The notes under the pieces were generated by a model that saw only the letters and a list, made by a program, of their open reading frames with translations, had not been told where the DNA came from and made no database searches. From contig QMVQ01000002.1 of the NCBI GenBank assembly GCA_003661185.1, forward strand, positions 1 to 23,303: 23,303 bases of DNA, given 5' to 3'. The translations under genes and the position numbers were made by a program. The first letter of the stretch is position 1; each line of letters starts with the position of its first letter. The stretch comes from Candidatus Alkanophagales archaeon (GTDB lineage: Archaea; Halobacteriota; Syntropharchaeia; Alkanophagales; B39-G2). Shown one piece after another: positions 6,190-14,155 of the stretch.

Positions 6190-7191
6190 ATGAGAGAGGA
6201 GAGGCGGCGGGTGCAGCTTACCGGGGGCTCAACTCTGATAGTTTCGTTGCCGATAAAGTGGGCGCGAGCCGCCGGTATAAAGCCCGGCGACGAGCTTAAG
6301 CTCATTCAAAAGGACGCCAACTCCCTCATCATCGCCGTGGATAAGAAACGAGGCGGCAACGTCGCCGAATTGCGGCTATCTCCGGAGGAGAGTCTTGAGG
6401 ACAACTTCCGGTATCTCATTGCTTACTACTTGGTGGGGTATGAAGGGATAAAGCTGCGTTCTGAGAGCGGTTTCGACGCCGAGGAGCGGCGCTGGATAAA
6501 GGATGAGGTGAGAAAAAGGCTGGTAGGCATGGAGGTCGTCGAGGAAGCTTCAAACGAAATCTGCTTGCAGAGCTTCCTGAAATATAAGGATTTCACCCTC
6601 CAAGACTCCATAAGGAGCATGGCTAAGATAATAAAGTCGATGCACGAGGACGCTCTGCTCTCCCTGGAGCGGGGCGATGAAAACCTCGCACGAGATGTCA
6701 TAGAACGTGATAACGAAATAGACCGTTTTTACTTGCTCACAGTCCGTCAACTGAAAGCGTCCGTCGAGAACCCCATGCTCGCCGCCAGCATGGGGCTCAG
6801 CAGCATGCGGGACGCTCTCGGTTACCGACTTATTGTAAAAAGCATGGAACGCGTCGCTGACCACATCGAAAAGATAGCAAGGCACTCTCTTGAGATGGAA
6901 GGGCGGGTTGAGAAGTTGGGGGAAATAAAAGAAGTTGGAGCGCTCGCAATTGACGTCTTCATGAAGTCGTTGGAAGCGTTGTCGGAACGGAACATGCGGA
7001 AAGCCAACGATGTGATAAGGGCGGTGAGCGGGATTGCAAATATGGTAGAGGGCGTGGCTGAGCAGGTATTAAAGGGGCAGGGGAGCGAAGTCCAGAAAAT
7101 TCACCTCTGGGCAGTTCTGGAGAGCTTGAGGAGAATTGCTGAATATAGTGCGGACATTTCGGAAATAACTATAAATTTGGGAATAAAGTAG
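6190..7191 (+). CDS. AbrB-PhoU phosphate-uptake-type regulator
   Basis: 333 aa. Residues 1-50 form a SpoVT/AbrB swapped-hairpin DNA-binding domain (GGSTLIVSLPIKWARAAG, then IKPGDELKLI). The rest is helical with two PhoU-like bundles (MAKIIKSMHEDALLSLERGD; ERVADHIEKIARHSLEME), including acidic E/D-x3-D motifs typical of PhoU metal sites. This AbrB-PhoU arrangement is common in archaea, where it is annotated as a phosphate-uptake regulator. No pst transporter genes are present in the window, so the phosphate role is by family only. It is divergent from the rsb operon across 215 bp of A/T-rich sequence and only 4 nt from the next gene, so the two are probably co-transcribed. Confidence 0.9.
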   Translation: MREERRRVQLTGGSTLIVSLPIKWARAAGIKPGDELKLIQKDANSLIIAVDKKRGGNVAELRLSPEESLEDNFRYLIAYYLVGYEGIKLRSESGFDAEERRWIKDEVRKRLVGMEVVEEASNEICLQSFLKYKDFTLQDSIRSMAKIIKSMHEDALLSLERGDENLARDVIERDNEIDRFYLLTVRQLKASVENPMLAASMGLSSMRDALGYRLIVKSMERVADHIEKIARHSLEMEGRVEKLGEIKEVGALAIDVFMKSLEALSERNMRKANDVIRAVSGIANMVEGVAEQVLKGQGSEVQKIHLWAVLESLRRIAEYSADISEITINLGIK

Positions 7192-7195
7192 TCTC

Positions 7196-8200
7196 ATGGG
7201 CAAAAAACTGCAATTCGGCGGCGTGATTATTAACGGCTCGGTGGAGCACGCCGTCGCTTTGGAAAAAGCAGGCTTCGACGCCGTCTGGGTTTATGACCAC
7301 TTGCAGCATTGGTCCGACCGAGATGGTGTCAGGAACCCAGAGCTCTGCCCGATGTCGCTGGCGATTCTACCGCTCGTCCTTGAAAAAGTGCAATGTCCCG
7401 TCGGCACGTCGGTGCTCTGTCCACTTTTCCGGTATCACCCCGCAGTCATCGCTCAGTATTTTGCTCAACTCGATTATCTGTTCCCAAACAAGCTGCTGCT
7501 CGGAATTGGCACCGGCGAGGCGATGTGCGAGGCGCCGCTGCTTGGCGGGAAGTTCCCACCCTACAGGGAGAGAGCAGCACGCCTCGTCGAAGCTGTGGAC
7601 ATTATGAGGCGGCTTTGGAGTAGCAATGAATACATCGAATATAAAGGACAATATTACGAGATAACCACGCTCAAGCTGTTTTTGAAGCCGAGAGGCAAGA
7701 TTCCAATAATAGTGTCGGCGATAGGGAGGCAGTCCGCGAGAATAGCGGGCGCAGTCGGCGACGGCCTAATAACCATGAGCTCTGCAGAGAAAGTGCGTAA
7801 TGAGATCCTGCCAGAGTTCGAGCGAGCAGCCCGTGCTGCTGGCAAGAATCCGGAGGAAATGCCGAAGATTGCATGGGTGTTAGGGGGAGTCGTGGAGCTT
7901 TCCGAACGGGTGCTGAAGGCAATGCGGCGGGCGGCGCCGTGGGCTAACGAGATTGTCTTTGCGGAGATGGACCCGAGGAAGATAGATAAGCTTGCAGAAG
8001 AAATTTCGAAAGAGAGTCTATTCCGTGTGAACTTGTTGGCGGAGGACGTTGACGGGCTGATAGAACGCATCGAGGAGTATGTGCGGGCGGGCGTGAATCA
8101 CATAGCGTTCTACGACGTCACGAACATCGTCAGGGGAAAGCCGCTCGAAGTGCCGGCGATGTGGCGTGAGCGGATACTGCCATATTTCCAGAAGTTATGA
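7196..8200 (+). CDS. F420-dependent LLM-class oxidoreductase, FGD/alcohol-dehydrogenase-like
   Basis: 334 aa, a luciferase-like TIM barrel. Characteristic segments are GFDAVWVYDHLQHW (His of the DH motif plus Trp), GTSVLCPLFRYHPAVIAQY and LLLGIGTGEAMCE. They resemble F420-dependent glucose-6-phosphate dehydrogenase (GTSVLTPTFRYNPAVIAQ; GVGTGEALNE) more than methylene-H4MPT reductase (Mer). The catalytic His and the Glu of GTGEA are kept. The substrate is open: secondary alcohols (Adf-type) or a sugar phosphate are possible. Reducing equivalents would pass to or from deazaflavin F420. It follows the PhoU-type gene by 4 nt. Calling it Mer would be an over-annotation on present evidence. Confidence 0.88.
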   Translation: MGKKLQFGGVIINGSVEHAVALEKAGFDAVWVYDHLQHWSDRDGVRNPELCPMSLAILPLVLEKVQCPVGTSVLCPLFRYHPAVIAQYFAQLDYLFPNKLLLGIGTGEAMCEAPLLGGKFPPYRERAARLVEAVDIMRRLWSSNEYIEYKGQYYEITTLKLFLKPRGKIPIIVSAIGRQSARIAGAVGDGLITMSSAEKVRNEILPEFERAARAAGKNPEEMPKIAWVLGGVVELSERVLKAMRRAAPWANEIVFAEMDPRKIDKLAEEISKESLFRVNLLAEDVDGLIERIEEYVRAGVNHIAFYDVTNIVRGKPLEVPAMWRERILPYFQKL

Positions 8201-8278
8201 TGGGCTGAGAGCGGCGACGGACGCAGCCGTATACGTTAAGGCTTAGGGACACATCGGCAGCAGGCGGAGGAGCCGCAT

Positions 8279-9421
8279 ATGCGTCCGAGAAATGAACTTC
8301 GCAGCGTTAAAATCTGTGAGCATGGGGGTGGCAGCCAAGAGCTTTTACGCAAAGGTGTGCTGGACTTCAGCGCAAATTTGAACCCTTACGGACCGCCGAG
8401 CTTCGTCCTCGACGCCATAAGGGAAGCGGCGTCCGACGTCCGCTTCTATCCAGACAGCGATGCCACTGAGCTTAAACTGCGAATCGCAGAACGTCTCGAC
8501 TGCGACGCCGCTCAAATCCTCGTGGCGGCGGGCGTTTCCCAGATAATTCTGCTTGTTGCGCTCACCTTCCTTCAGCCGCAGCGGCGTGCCTTGTTCGTCG
8601 CGCATACTTACGGCGAATACGAAACCGCAGCGAAGCTCGTGGGCGCTGCTGTCAAAAAGGTGGAAATGCCCTCTCTTAGGATAAACGCCGAGACGCTCGC
8701 CTCAGAAATTCGGGGCGGCGACGTAGTCTTCCTCTGCAACCCAAACAACCCAACGGGACAGTATTTGCGGGAGGATGAGGTTGCGTTGCTTCTGGAGGCG
8801 GCGGTGCGTAAGGATGCGCTCCTCGTGCTCGACGAGGCGTATGTGGATTTTGTGGATGACGTCTTCGACGCTTTAAGACTGGCGGAGGAACTCCGGGGGC
8901 GGGACGCCGTAGAGCACTTGTTGGTACTGCGGTCGTTCACGAAGGCGTTTACGGTGCCTGGGTTGCGTGTTGGCTACGCCGTCGGCTCCGCTCGTAATAT
9001 TTCGGCGTTGCGGCTCATAATGCCTCCGTGGAGCGTTGGAACGCTTGCGCAGAGGGTTGGTTGCGTGCTGATGAGCGACGCAGCTGTTGAATTCCTGAAG
9101 TGGTCGAGAACGAAGATTTTTGAGGCGAAAAAGAGGTTTGAGGAGAAAATTCGCTCGAAGCTTGGCGTCACGCTTGCAACGGATGCGAACTTTTACCTGC
9201 TGCACGTCGGCGATTGCAGCGGCGGAAGTGCGACGGCTGTCAAGGGGAAATTGCGTGAGCAGGGCGTTCTCGTGCGAGATTGCACATCCTTCGGGCTGCC
9301 GTCGCACATTCGCTTCTCGGTGAGGAGAGAAGAGGAAAATGAAGCGTTAATTGCGGCGTTGTCTTCGGTTTTGGGTGATTGCCCGGGTTGGCGGCGGGCG
9401 AGCAGCGTCCGCAAATCGTAG
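8279..9421 (+). CDS. cobD: L-threonine-O-3-phosphate decarboxylase CobD (PLP, HisC-like fold)
   Basis: 380 aa, fold-type I aminotransferase family. CobD makes (R)-1-amino-2-propanol phosphate for the cobamide nucleotide loop. CobD-like features are the HGGG near residue 15, DFSANLNPYGPP (29-40) and the C-terminal VRDCTSFGLPSHIRFSVRR. The PLP fold shows NPNNPTG (154-160), Asp185 in LDEAYVDF, and the Schiff-base Lys222 in SFTKAFTVPGLRVGY. Histidinol-phosphate aminotransferase (HisC) is the close alternative, but the N-terminal HGG/DFSANLNP and the RDCTSF segment favour CobD. No other cobalamin genes are in the window. A 78-bp gap separates it from the upstream gene, so it may have its own promoter. 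Confidence 0.85.
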   Translation: MRPRNELRSVKICEHGGGSQELLRKGVLDFSANLNPYGPPSFVLDAIREAASDVRFYPDSDATELKLRIAERLDCDAAQILVAAGVSQIILLVALTFLQPQRRALFVAHTYGEYETAAKLVGAAVKKVEMPSLRINAETLASEIRGGDVVFLCNPNNPTGQYLREDEVALLLEAAVRKDALLVLDEAYVDFVDDVFDALRLAEELRGRDAVEHLLVLRSFTKAFTVPGLRVGYAVGSARNISALRLIMPPWSVGTLAQRVGCVLMSDAAVEFLKWSRTKIFEAKKRFEEKIRSKLGVTLATDANFYLLHVGDCSGGSATAVKGKLREQGVLVRDCTSFGLPSHIRFSVRREEENEALIAALSSVLGDCPGWRRASSVRKS

Positions 9422-9515
9422 GGCGGATGACTTTTTAACCCTGGAGAAGAAAGCTCTCCGAGCATGACGGAACGTGGCGAGCCAGCCTTAAAATATCTCT
9501 TGGACGGTTCTCCTC

Positions 9516-10245
9516 GTGGTGACGTTCATGCTGCAGTTTGAGAAGAAAATGCTTGACGCTGCGAGGATGCGCCTCATAAAGCAAATCGAGAAGAAAAAGA
9601 ATTCGAGAGTCATCTGCATGATTCACAGGCGGGAATCCGCCATGGCGCCCTTGAGGTTTCCGTTTTTCAGATGCATAGGCTCCAAGGCAAGGTGCTGCGA
9701 GCGATAAATGACACCTGCGGACCAATGCCCATTGACTTCATAATCCACACCCGGCGGACTTGCGACGGAGCAAATAGCGATCACGCCGAGGAGGCACAAG
9801 GCGCCCGTTCGTGTGCTCGTGCCGCATTACGCCATGCCTGGAAAAATGCCCGTTTTGGGCGATCCTGTGGACCCGTAACTCCGAAAATACCTCGCAGCCT
9901 CCATCCTCAAGGCAATAGAGCAGAAAGACGTCAACGAGGTAGACGAGGAGATGCCTACTTCCACCGACATCTCGAAAAAGCTTTGGAGTAATCGAAGACT
10001 TCATGTTCTCGCTGCTAAAGAGCAAAATGGATGAAAAAGGCTAAAAGTGTTGCAAAAATTCTGACATGGCATGTGGACGATGATTATCCTCTACCGTCGA
10101 ACAGCTCAAAAATTTGGGTTGAACATCAGTATGGAAATGTCGTGCAAAAAGGTTTACGGACTTGATGAGCTTGTATCCGTGGAGGCAACGATGCGAAGAC
10201 CGAGCGTCCAATATGTGCCAACACCGTATGGGACAAGAAGAAAAG
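9516..10245 (+). pseudogene. Decayed SDH_sah-family serine protease-like gene (ClpP class)
   Basis: Reading across frames recovers one protein: FEKKMLDAARMRLIKQIEKK and IHRRES (frame of 9516), KVLRAINDT and MPIDFIIHT (frame of 9671), GGLATEQIA then RRHKAPVRVLVPHYAM, LGDPVDP, LAASILKAIEQKDVNEVDEE and DISKK (frame of 9753), FMFSLLKSKMDE, AKSVAKILT, TVEQLKNLG and PSVQYVPTPYG. These in order match the SDH_sah/serine dehydrogenase proteinase family (ClpP/crotonase-like fold). At least five frame changes and in-frame stops (such as TAA at 9876) break it. The usual SGG segment after HYAM is missing, apparently deleted. A TATA-like TTAAAATATC sits at 9488-9497. With so many lesions, decay is likelier than sequencing error. 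Confidence 0.85.
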
Positions 10246-10304
10246 TAAGTTTTTTCTTTAGAAAAGCCGTCGTAGAGACCCCCACGTCGTCGTAAGAAAG
10301 GAAA

Positions 10305-10547
10305 TCACGCTTGCTTCCTATGGCGGAAATTCTCAAGAAGGGGCAAAGCGAGCTTCTTGAGCTCCTCAAAGCATTCTTCATGGAGGCGGGCGCTCACGTG
10401 GTAAGGTAGTCGCACCAGCACGTAATGTTCGTCCCTTTCTATCGTATGAGGGCAAAGCCAGCACTCGCACCGATGGTGCGCAACACGCCTCTTCAGCGGT
10501 AGCAGCGACCTGTTTGGCGAGAGCCGCCGAGAGCGATACGTCCACAC
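10305..10547 (-). CDS. Small Cys/His-rich protein, unknown function (doubtful)
   Basis: An 80-aa frame from GTG 10547. The C-terminal half has a possible metal-binding pattern: CECWLC, then a His a few residues on, and HEECFEEL. This resembles a treble-clef or zinc-finger arrangement followed by an amphipathic helix. The N-terminal 25 residues are Arg-rich and look less protein-like, so the true start may be later or the frame may be a fragment. It lies antisense just beyond the decayed SDH_sah gene, in a stretch with no confident genes. I do not recognise the family. Confidence 0.42.
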   Translation of the reverse strand: MWTYRSRRLSPNRSLLPLKRRVAHHRCECWLCPHTIERDEHYVLVRLPYHVSARLHEECFEELKKLALPLLENFRHRKQA

Positions 10548-10626
10548 ATTTCTTAATCGGCAGCTCTAAGAAAAAAAAGTTTGCAAATTATGGTGGGGGA
10601 ATACTATAACGCTAAAATAATTTGTT

Positions 10627-10842
10627 GTGCTCGAAGTTGAGAAGGGGCGCTCTGCAAGGGATGCTGAGGAGAACATAAAAAGTATGGCTCACCAAAGCCC
10701 CAACAGGATACATGAAGAGCTAACGATAGAAACAAATCAAAGCAAATTCAGGAGACTGTTAGAGGATTTAATTACGAGATGCAGAAAGATTAAGTTCCTG
10801 AATGACTGGTCGGAACCTCTTGTTCTTTCAGCTCTCTGGTGA
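10627..10842 (+). CDS. Hypothetical 71-aa ORF (doubtful)
   Basis: An open frame from GTG 10627, with ATG 10684 as an alternative start, ending 1 nt before the convergent tRNA-Leu. The composition is charged and helical (NQSKFRRLLEDLITRCRKIK) and believable for a small protein, but I see no recognised motif and no good Shine-Dalgarno. An A/T-rich stretch (GCTAAAATAATTT) lies just upstream. It could be a fragment left in this degraded interval. Confidence 0.33.
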   Translation: MLEVEKGRSARDAEENIKSMAHQSPNRIHEELTIETNQSKFRRLLEDLITRCRKIKFLNDWSEPLVLSALW

Positions 10843-10927
10843 TGCGGGGGGAGGGATTTGAACCCTCGAACCCCTACGGGACGGGACCCTGAATCCCGCG
10901 CCTTTGGCCTGACTCGGCAACCCCCGC
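10843..10927 (-). tRNA. tRNA-Leu (anticodon CAG)
   Basis: 85 nt, class II. The acceptor stem is GCGGGGG/CCCCCGC with discriminator A. The anticodon stem CGGGA/TCCCG encloses loop TTCAGGG, giving anticodon CAG for CUG codons. The long variable arm (CCCGTAGGGG) and the T-arm GAGGG-TTCAAAT-CCCTC complete the fold. There is no intron, and CCA is not encoded. A TTTTAAG promoter-like segment lies upstream on the minus strand near 10950. Confidence 0.95.
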
Positions 10928-10950
10928 CCAACTTGTCTTGTAGCTTCGAC

Positions 10951-12369
10951 TTAAAACTGACTTAACGTGAGTTGTCTTAAAATGCACACCTCGCCAGGGA
11001 TTTCAATGGGATAGCGTCCTGTGAGGCAGCCCAAACACAAGCTGCGGGCGGGCAGCCCTATGGCGGCGACAAGCCCCTCAAGGCTTAAGTAGCCGAGGGT
11101 ATCCGCTTCTATGAGCCTGCATATCTCGTCGACATCATGATTTGCGGCGATCAGCTCCTCCCTTGTGGACATATCGATGCCCATGTAGCACGGCGCTATT
11201 ATAGGCGGGCTGCCAACTCTGAAGTGCACTTCCCGGGCGCCTCCACGCCGAATGTAGTTAGCGATTTTTCTTGAAGTCGTCCCACGGACGATGCTGTCGT
11301 CAACGACTATCACACGCTTGTCCTCGACGTTCCGTCGGACGACGTTCAGCTTCAGTCGCACCGCAACGTCTCGCATTCGCTGCTCCGGCATGATGAACGT
11401 GCGTCCCACGTAACGATTCTTAATGAACCCCTCCATATAGGGGATGTTAGAGTGCCGAGCGTAGCCGATAGCGAACGTCACGCCCGAATCTGGGACTGGC
11501 GTCACGATGTCCGCTTCAGCAGGATGCTCCTCCGCCAGCCGCTTTCCGATTTTGAGCCGCACGTCATAGACAAGCCGCCCGTCAAGCACAGAATCCGCCC
11601 TTGCAAAGTATATGTATTCGAAGACGCAGTGCGCCGTGTTGCTCGCTTTATAAAGACGATGCCTTTCCAGAAGCTCCCCATCTTTAAATATCACGACCTC
11701 GCCAGGAGGCACGTCTTGAAGGAAGCGTCCGCCGAGGACGTCAATGGCGGCGGTTTCTGAGGCGACGACGTAGCCGTTGTTGAACTCGCCAATGCAAAGG
11801 GGTCTGAAGCCCAACGGGTCACGCACAGCCACAAGAGCGTCATTAACGAGCATAACAAAGGAGTAGGAGCCTCGAAGCCTTAGCATTAGCTCCTTTATCG
11901 CCGTCAGCAAGTCGTGCCGCATAAGTTCCTTCACGAGGAGCTGAGCGATGACTTCAGAGTCGGAGTCCGTATGGAAAACACGACCCTCTCGCTCAAGCTC
12001 ACGCCGCAGTTCCTGCGTGTTCACGAGGTTTCCGTTATGGGCAATTGCGATGCTCCCGCCTCTGAAGTCGAGAACGAGCGGCTGCGCATTTTCTATTCTC
12101 GACGCTCCCGTCGTCGAGTAGCGAACGTGTCCTATGCCATTATTGCCACGCAGCAACTCGAGCTTCCTCTCGTCGAAGACCTCGTAAACTAGCCCCATCC
12201 CCCTCAAAACGTTAATCTCGCCATTTTCACAGACTGCAATGCCCGCAGACTCCTGCCCCCGATGCTGCAACGCATAAAGCCCGTAATAGATGGGCAAGGA
12301 AGAGTTGCCTCCGCTAAGCGATACGCCCACAATCCCGCAGCACTCCCGCAGCTCCTCCGCCCCAATCAT
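10951..12369 (-). CDS. purF: Amidophosphoribosyltransferase PurF, [4Fe-4S] type
   Basis: 472 aa. First committed step of purine synthesis: PRPP + glutamine to phosphoribosylamine. An N-terminal class II glutaminase domain begins after a 10-residue propeptide at Cys11 (CGIVGV). HNGNLVNTQELR lies in that domain. The phosphoribosyltransferase domain has the PRPP loop VIVVDDSIVRGTTS. Cysteines in AHCVFEY, APCYMGID and CLGCLTG match the iron-sulfur ligands of the Bacillus-type enzyme. Start ATG 12369 overlaps the upstream TGA (ATGA, 4 bp); an upstream TTG at 12378 is less likely. Coupling with the deacetylase-like gene looks like operon packing rather than a pathway link. Confidence 0.96.
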   Translation of the reverse strand: MIGAEELRECCGIVGVSLSGGNSSLPIYYGLYALQHRGQESAGIAVCENGEINVLRGMGLVYEVFDERKLELLRGNNGIGHVRYSTTGASRIENAQPLVLDFRGGSIAIAHNGNLVNTQELRRELEREGRVFHTDSDSEVIAQLLVKELMRHDLLTAIKELMLRLRGSYSFVMLVNDALVAVRDPLGFRPLCIGEFNNGYVVASETAAIDVLGGRFLQDVPPGEVVIFKDGELLERHRLYKASNTAHCVFEYIYFARADSVLDGRLVYDVRLKIGKRLAEEHPAEADIVTPVPDSGVTFAIGYARHSNIPYMEGFIKNRYVGRTFIMPEQRMRDVAVRLKLNVVRRNVEDKRVIVVDDSIVRGTTSRKIANYIRRGGAREVHFRVGSPPIIAPCYMGIDMSTREELIAANHDVDEICRLIEADTLGYLSLEGLVAAIGLPARSLCLGCLTGRYPIEIPGEVCILRQLTLSQF

Positions 12370-13421
12370 AACCCCCAATACTCTCCTTGTATTCTTTTTA
12401 TCTCTGCGACTCTATTTTTGACTGCCGCTTTAGCCTCCATTTTTGAAATTCCGCAATCGCACTCAAAGTCACCGAGCAGTGACGCCAGCACGCACCACAC
12501 GGATTCCGTAAGTCCGCTCAGCGAGTAGCCGCCTTCAAGCGCTAGGACCATTCCACTGCCGCTCGCAATCTCCTTTATGATTTCAGTGAGGACGCCGAAT
12601 GTCTCTGAGGAGACTCGCATGCCCGCCAGCGGGTCCGTCTCGTGTGGGTCGAAGCCTGCGGAGATGAGCACGAACTCCGGGCGGAACTCCACTGCTATCG
12701 GCTTCAGCACCTCTTGAAACACGTAAACGTATTCGGCATCGCCGCAACCTGCGGGCAGTGGGACATTGACCGTGAAGCCACGTCCGTCGCCGCTTCCCGT
12801 CTCGTCGAACCAGCCCGTGCCTGGATAATAAGGATACTGATGCGTTGAGAAGTAAAGGACGCTAGCGTCGTCGTAGAATGCGCTTTGCGTGCCGTTGCCG
12901 TGGTGGACATCCCAGTCCACGATTAAAATCCGCTTAAGCCCTCGCCGCTTCAAGTGTTCGGCGGCGAGCGCCACGTTGTTGAACAGACAAAAGCCCATGC
13001 CTTTGTTTCGTTCAGCGTGATGCCCCGGCGGTCTCACAGCGGCGAACACGCTTTCCAAATTGCCATTAAAAACTTCATCAACCGCCTTCAGGACGCCGCC
13101 AGCAGCGAGCAGCGCAACCTCGTAAGACGCTGCCGAAACAGGCGTGTCCGGGTCGAGCATCCCGCCCCCCCGCTCGCACACGTTCCGCACGCTCTCGATA
13201 TACGAACGCTCGTGAACGTATTCCACCTGCTCTAAGGATGCGGGTTCCGGAGAAATCTTGATGAGCCGTTCTAATACGCCTGAACTTTCCAATTTCTCGA
13301 TTATTGCAATCAGGCGAGCCGCTCTTTCGGGATGATGGGCGCCAGTGTCATGTTTTAAGAAATCAGGATGGTAAACGAGCCCCGTGCGTCTTTTATCGGC
13401 GTCAGAAAGCCCTCCGCTCAT
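12366..13421 (-). CDS. Histone deacetylase/acetylpolyamine amidohydrolase family protein
   Basis: 351 aa, zinc-dependent amidohydrolase of the HDAC/AcuC/APAH superfamily. The active site is intact: His-His in RPPGHHAE (134-135), zinc ligands Asp171 and His173 in VDWDVHHGNGT, Asp258 in SAGFDPH, and Tyr299 in EGGYSL. The substrate in archaea may be acetyl-lysine of chromatin or metabolic proteins (Alba, acetyl-CoA synthetase) or acetylpolyamines; the sequence does not decide. A TATA-like TTAAAAATGT on the minus strand at 13443-13452 predicts transcription starting at the ATG, so the mRNA is probably leaderless. GTG 13424 is one codon upstream. purF follows with a 4-bp overlap. Confidence 0.93.
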   Translation of the reverse strand: MSGGLSDADKRRTGLVYHPDFLKHDTGAHHPERAARLIAIIEKLESSGVLERLIKISPEPASLEQVEYVHERSYIESVRNVCERGGGMLDPDTPVSAASYEVALLAAGGVLKAVDEVFNGNLESVFAAVRPPGHHAERNKGMGFCLFNNVALAAEHLKRRGLKRILIVDWDVHHGNGTQSAFYDDASVLYFSTHQYPYYPGTGWFDETGSGDGRGFTVNVPLPAGCGDAEYVYVFQEVLKPIAVEFRPEFVLISAGFDPHETDPLAGMRVSSETFGVLTEIIKEIASGSGMVLALEGGYSLSGLTESVWCVLASLLGDFECDCGISKMEAKAAVKNRVAEIKRIQGEYWGL

Positions 13422-13442
13422 CACCCACAGGTCGTCCCGAAC

Positions 13443-13452
13443 ATTTTTAATA
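13443..13452 (-). promoter_or_regulatory. TATA-like box of the HDAC-family/purF operon
   Basis: ATTAAAAATG on the minus strand is centred about 26 nt upstream of ATG 13421, the spacing expected for a leaderless transcript. Confidence 0.45.
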
Positions 13453-13574
13453 CTTGCGGAAACTCCCTTTTAGGCAGCGGTAATTCATCGGTCCTTAATT
13501 CAGCCAATCGAACTCGTCGGCAGCGCTCTCACCGTCGCAACGGTCGATGGCGAGGCTTAGTTACTTACTTCGCT

Positions 13575-13597
13575 CGCCCCGCCTTACGGCGGTGGCG
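13575..13597. other. Strong GC-rich hairpin between HDAC-family gene and eL21
   Basis: CGCCCCGCC (13575-13583) pairs with GGCGG-T-GGCG (13588-13597) around a TTAC loop: nine pairs with one bulge. It lies just upstream of the eL21 TATA box and would not be in that transcript. The role is unknown. Confidence 0.5.
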
Positions 13598-13610
13598 TTC
13601 CGTCCCGACG

Positions 13611-13617
13611 TATAAAT
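13611..13617 (+). promoter_or_regulatory. TATA box of the eL21 gene
   Basis: TATAAAT predicts transcription from about 13640 and a leader of about 65-70 nt. The leader contains a five-codon upstream ORF (ATG 13679 to TAA 13696, MSDDE) that ends just before the GGGGGAAAG ribosome-binding region of eL21. Confidence 0.6.
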
Positions 13618-13707
13618 AGTCTTGCCCACCCGGTTGACGGCTGAAGACGCGGGAGCAACAACACCTTCTTAAAAAAAGATGTCGGATGATGAGTAAAGGG
13701 GGAAAGA

Positions 13708-14004
13708 ATGCCGCACTCTCATGGCGTGAGAAGGAAGACGAGGAAGAAGTTACGGAAGAGCGTCCGGGAGCGAGGGTTGTCTCGGATAAGCAAGGCGATT
13801 CAGAAGTTCGAAGTGGGGCAGAAGGTTCACATCGTTATAGATTCGAGCGTGCACAAAGGCATGCCGCACAAACGCTTCCACGGACGCACCGGCACCGTTA
13901 AAGGTAGGCGGGGTCGCGCATACATCGTGGAGGTCAGGGATGGTAACAAGCTGAAACTGCTTTTCGTCCGCCCTGAGCACTTGACGCCACAGAAGCTTGC
14001 GTAG
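13708..14004 (+). CDS. rpl21e: Large-subunit ribosomal protein eL21 (L21e)
   Basis: 98 aa, the normal archaeal length, very basic. Typical segments are the N-terminal [15 protein letters not shown], the SH3-like core [21 protein letters not shown] with [10 protein letters not shown], and RAYIVEV. It binds 23S rRNA. The start is set by GGGGGAAAGA directly before ATG 13708 and by the conserved N-terminus. The RNA polymerase subunit F gene often found downstream in euryarchaea is absent. The next 150 bp carry only a short inverted repeat (14116-14129). Confidence 0.95.
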   Translation: MPHSHGVRRKTRKKLRKSVRERGLSRISKAIQKFEVGQKVHIVIDSSVHKGMPHKRFHGRTGTVKGRRGRAYIVEVRDGNKLKLLFVRPEHLTPQKLA

Positions 14005-14155
14005 GGGCGTATTGCTTCGACGCTGGAGCCCGGCACGCTTGGCAGCGGTGAAGTAGCACAGCGATGACAAGGTGTTGCCCAGCATAAAAAACAAGCAACA
14101 CGAGGGAAAATAATCGCCGCCGTGGCGGCTACCGACGGTCAACACATCATTCCTG

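Noticed and set aside
7196..8200. Methylene-tetrahydromethanopterin reductase (mer)
   Set aside because: The key segments fit the FGD/Adf branch better, so Mer was not assigned.
8279..9421. Histidinol-phosphate aminotransferase (hisC)
   Set aside because: It has the same fold, but the HGG/DFSANLNP start and RDCTSF segment favour CobD. It remains a weaker alternative.
13686..13901. 71-aa frame overlapping the start of eL21
   Set aside because: It is a frame-shifted shadow of the conserved eL21 sequence.
14116..14129. GCCGCC-GT-GGCGGC inverted repeat as an intrinsic terminator of eL21
   Set aside because: No T run follows it, and archaeal termination does not need a hairpin, so it was left as an unexplained repeat.
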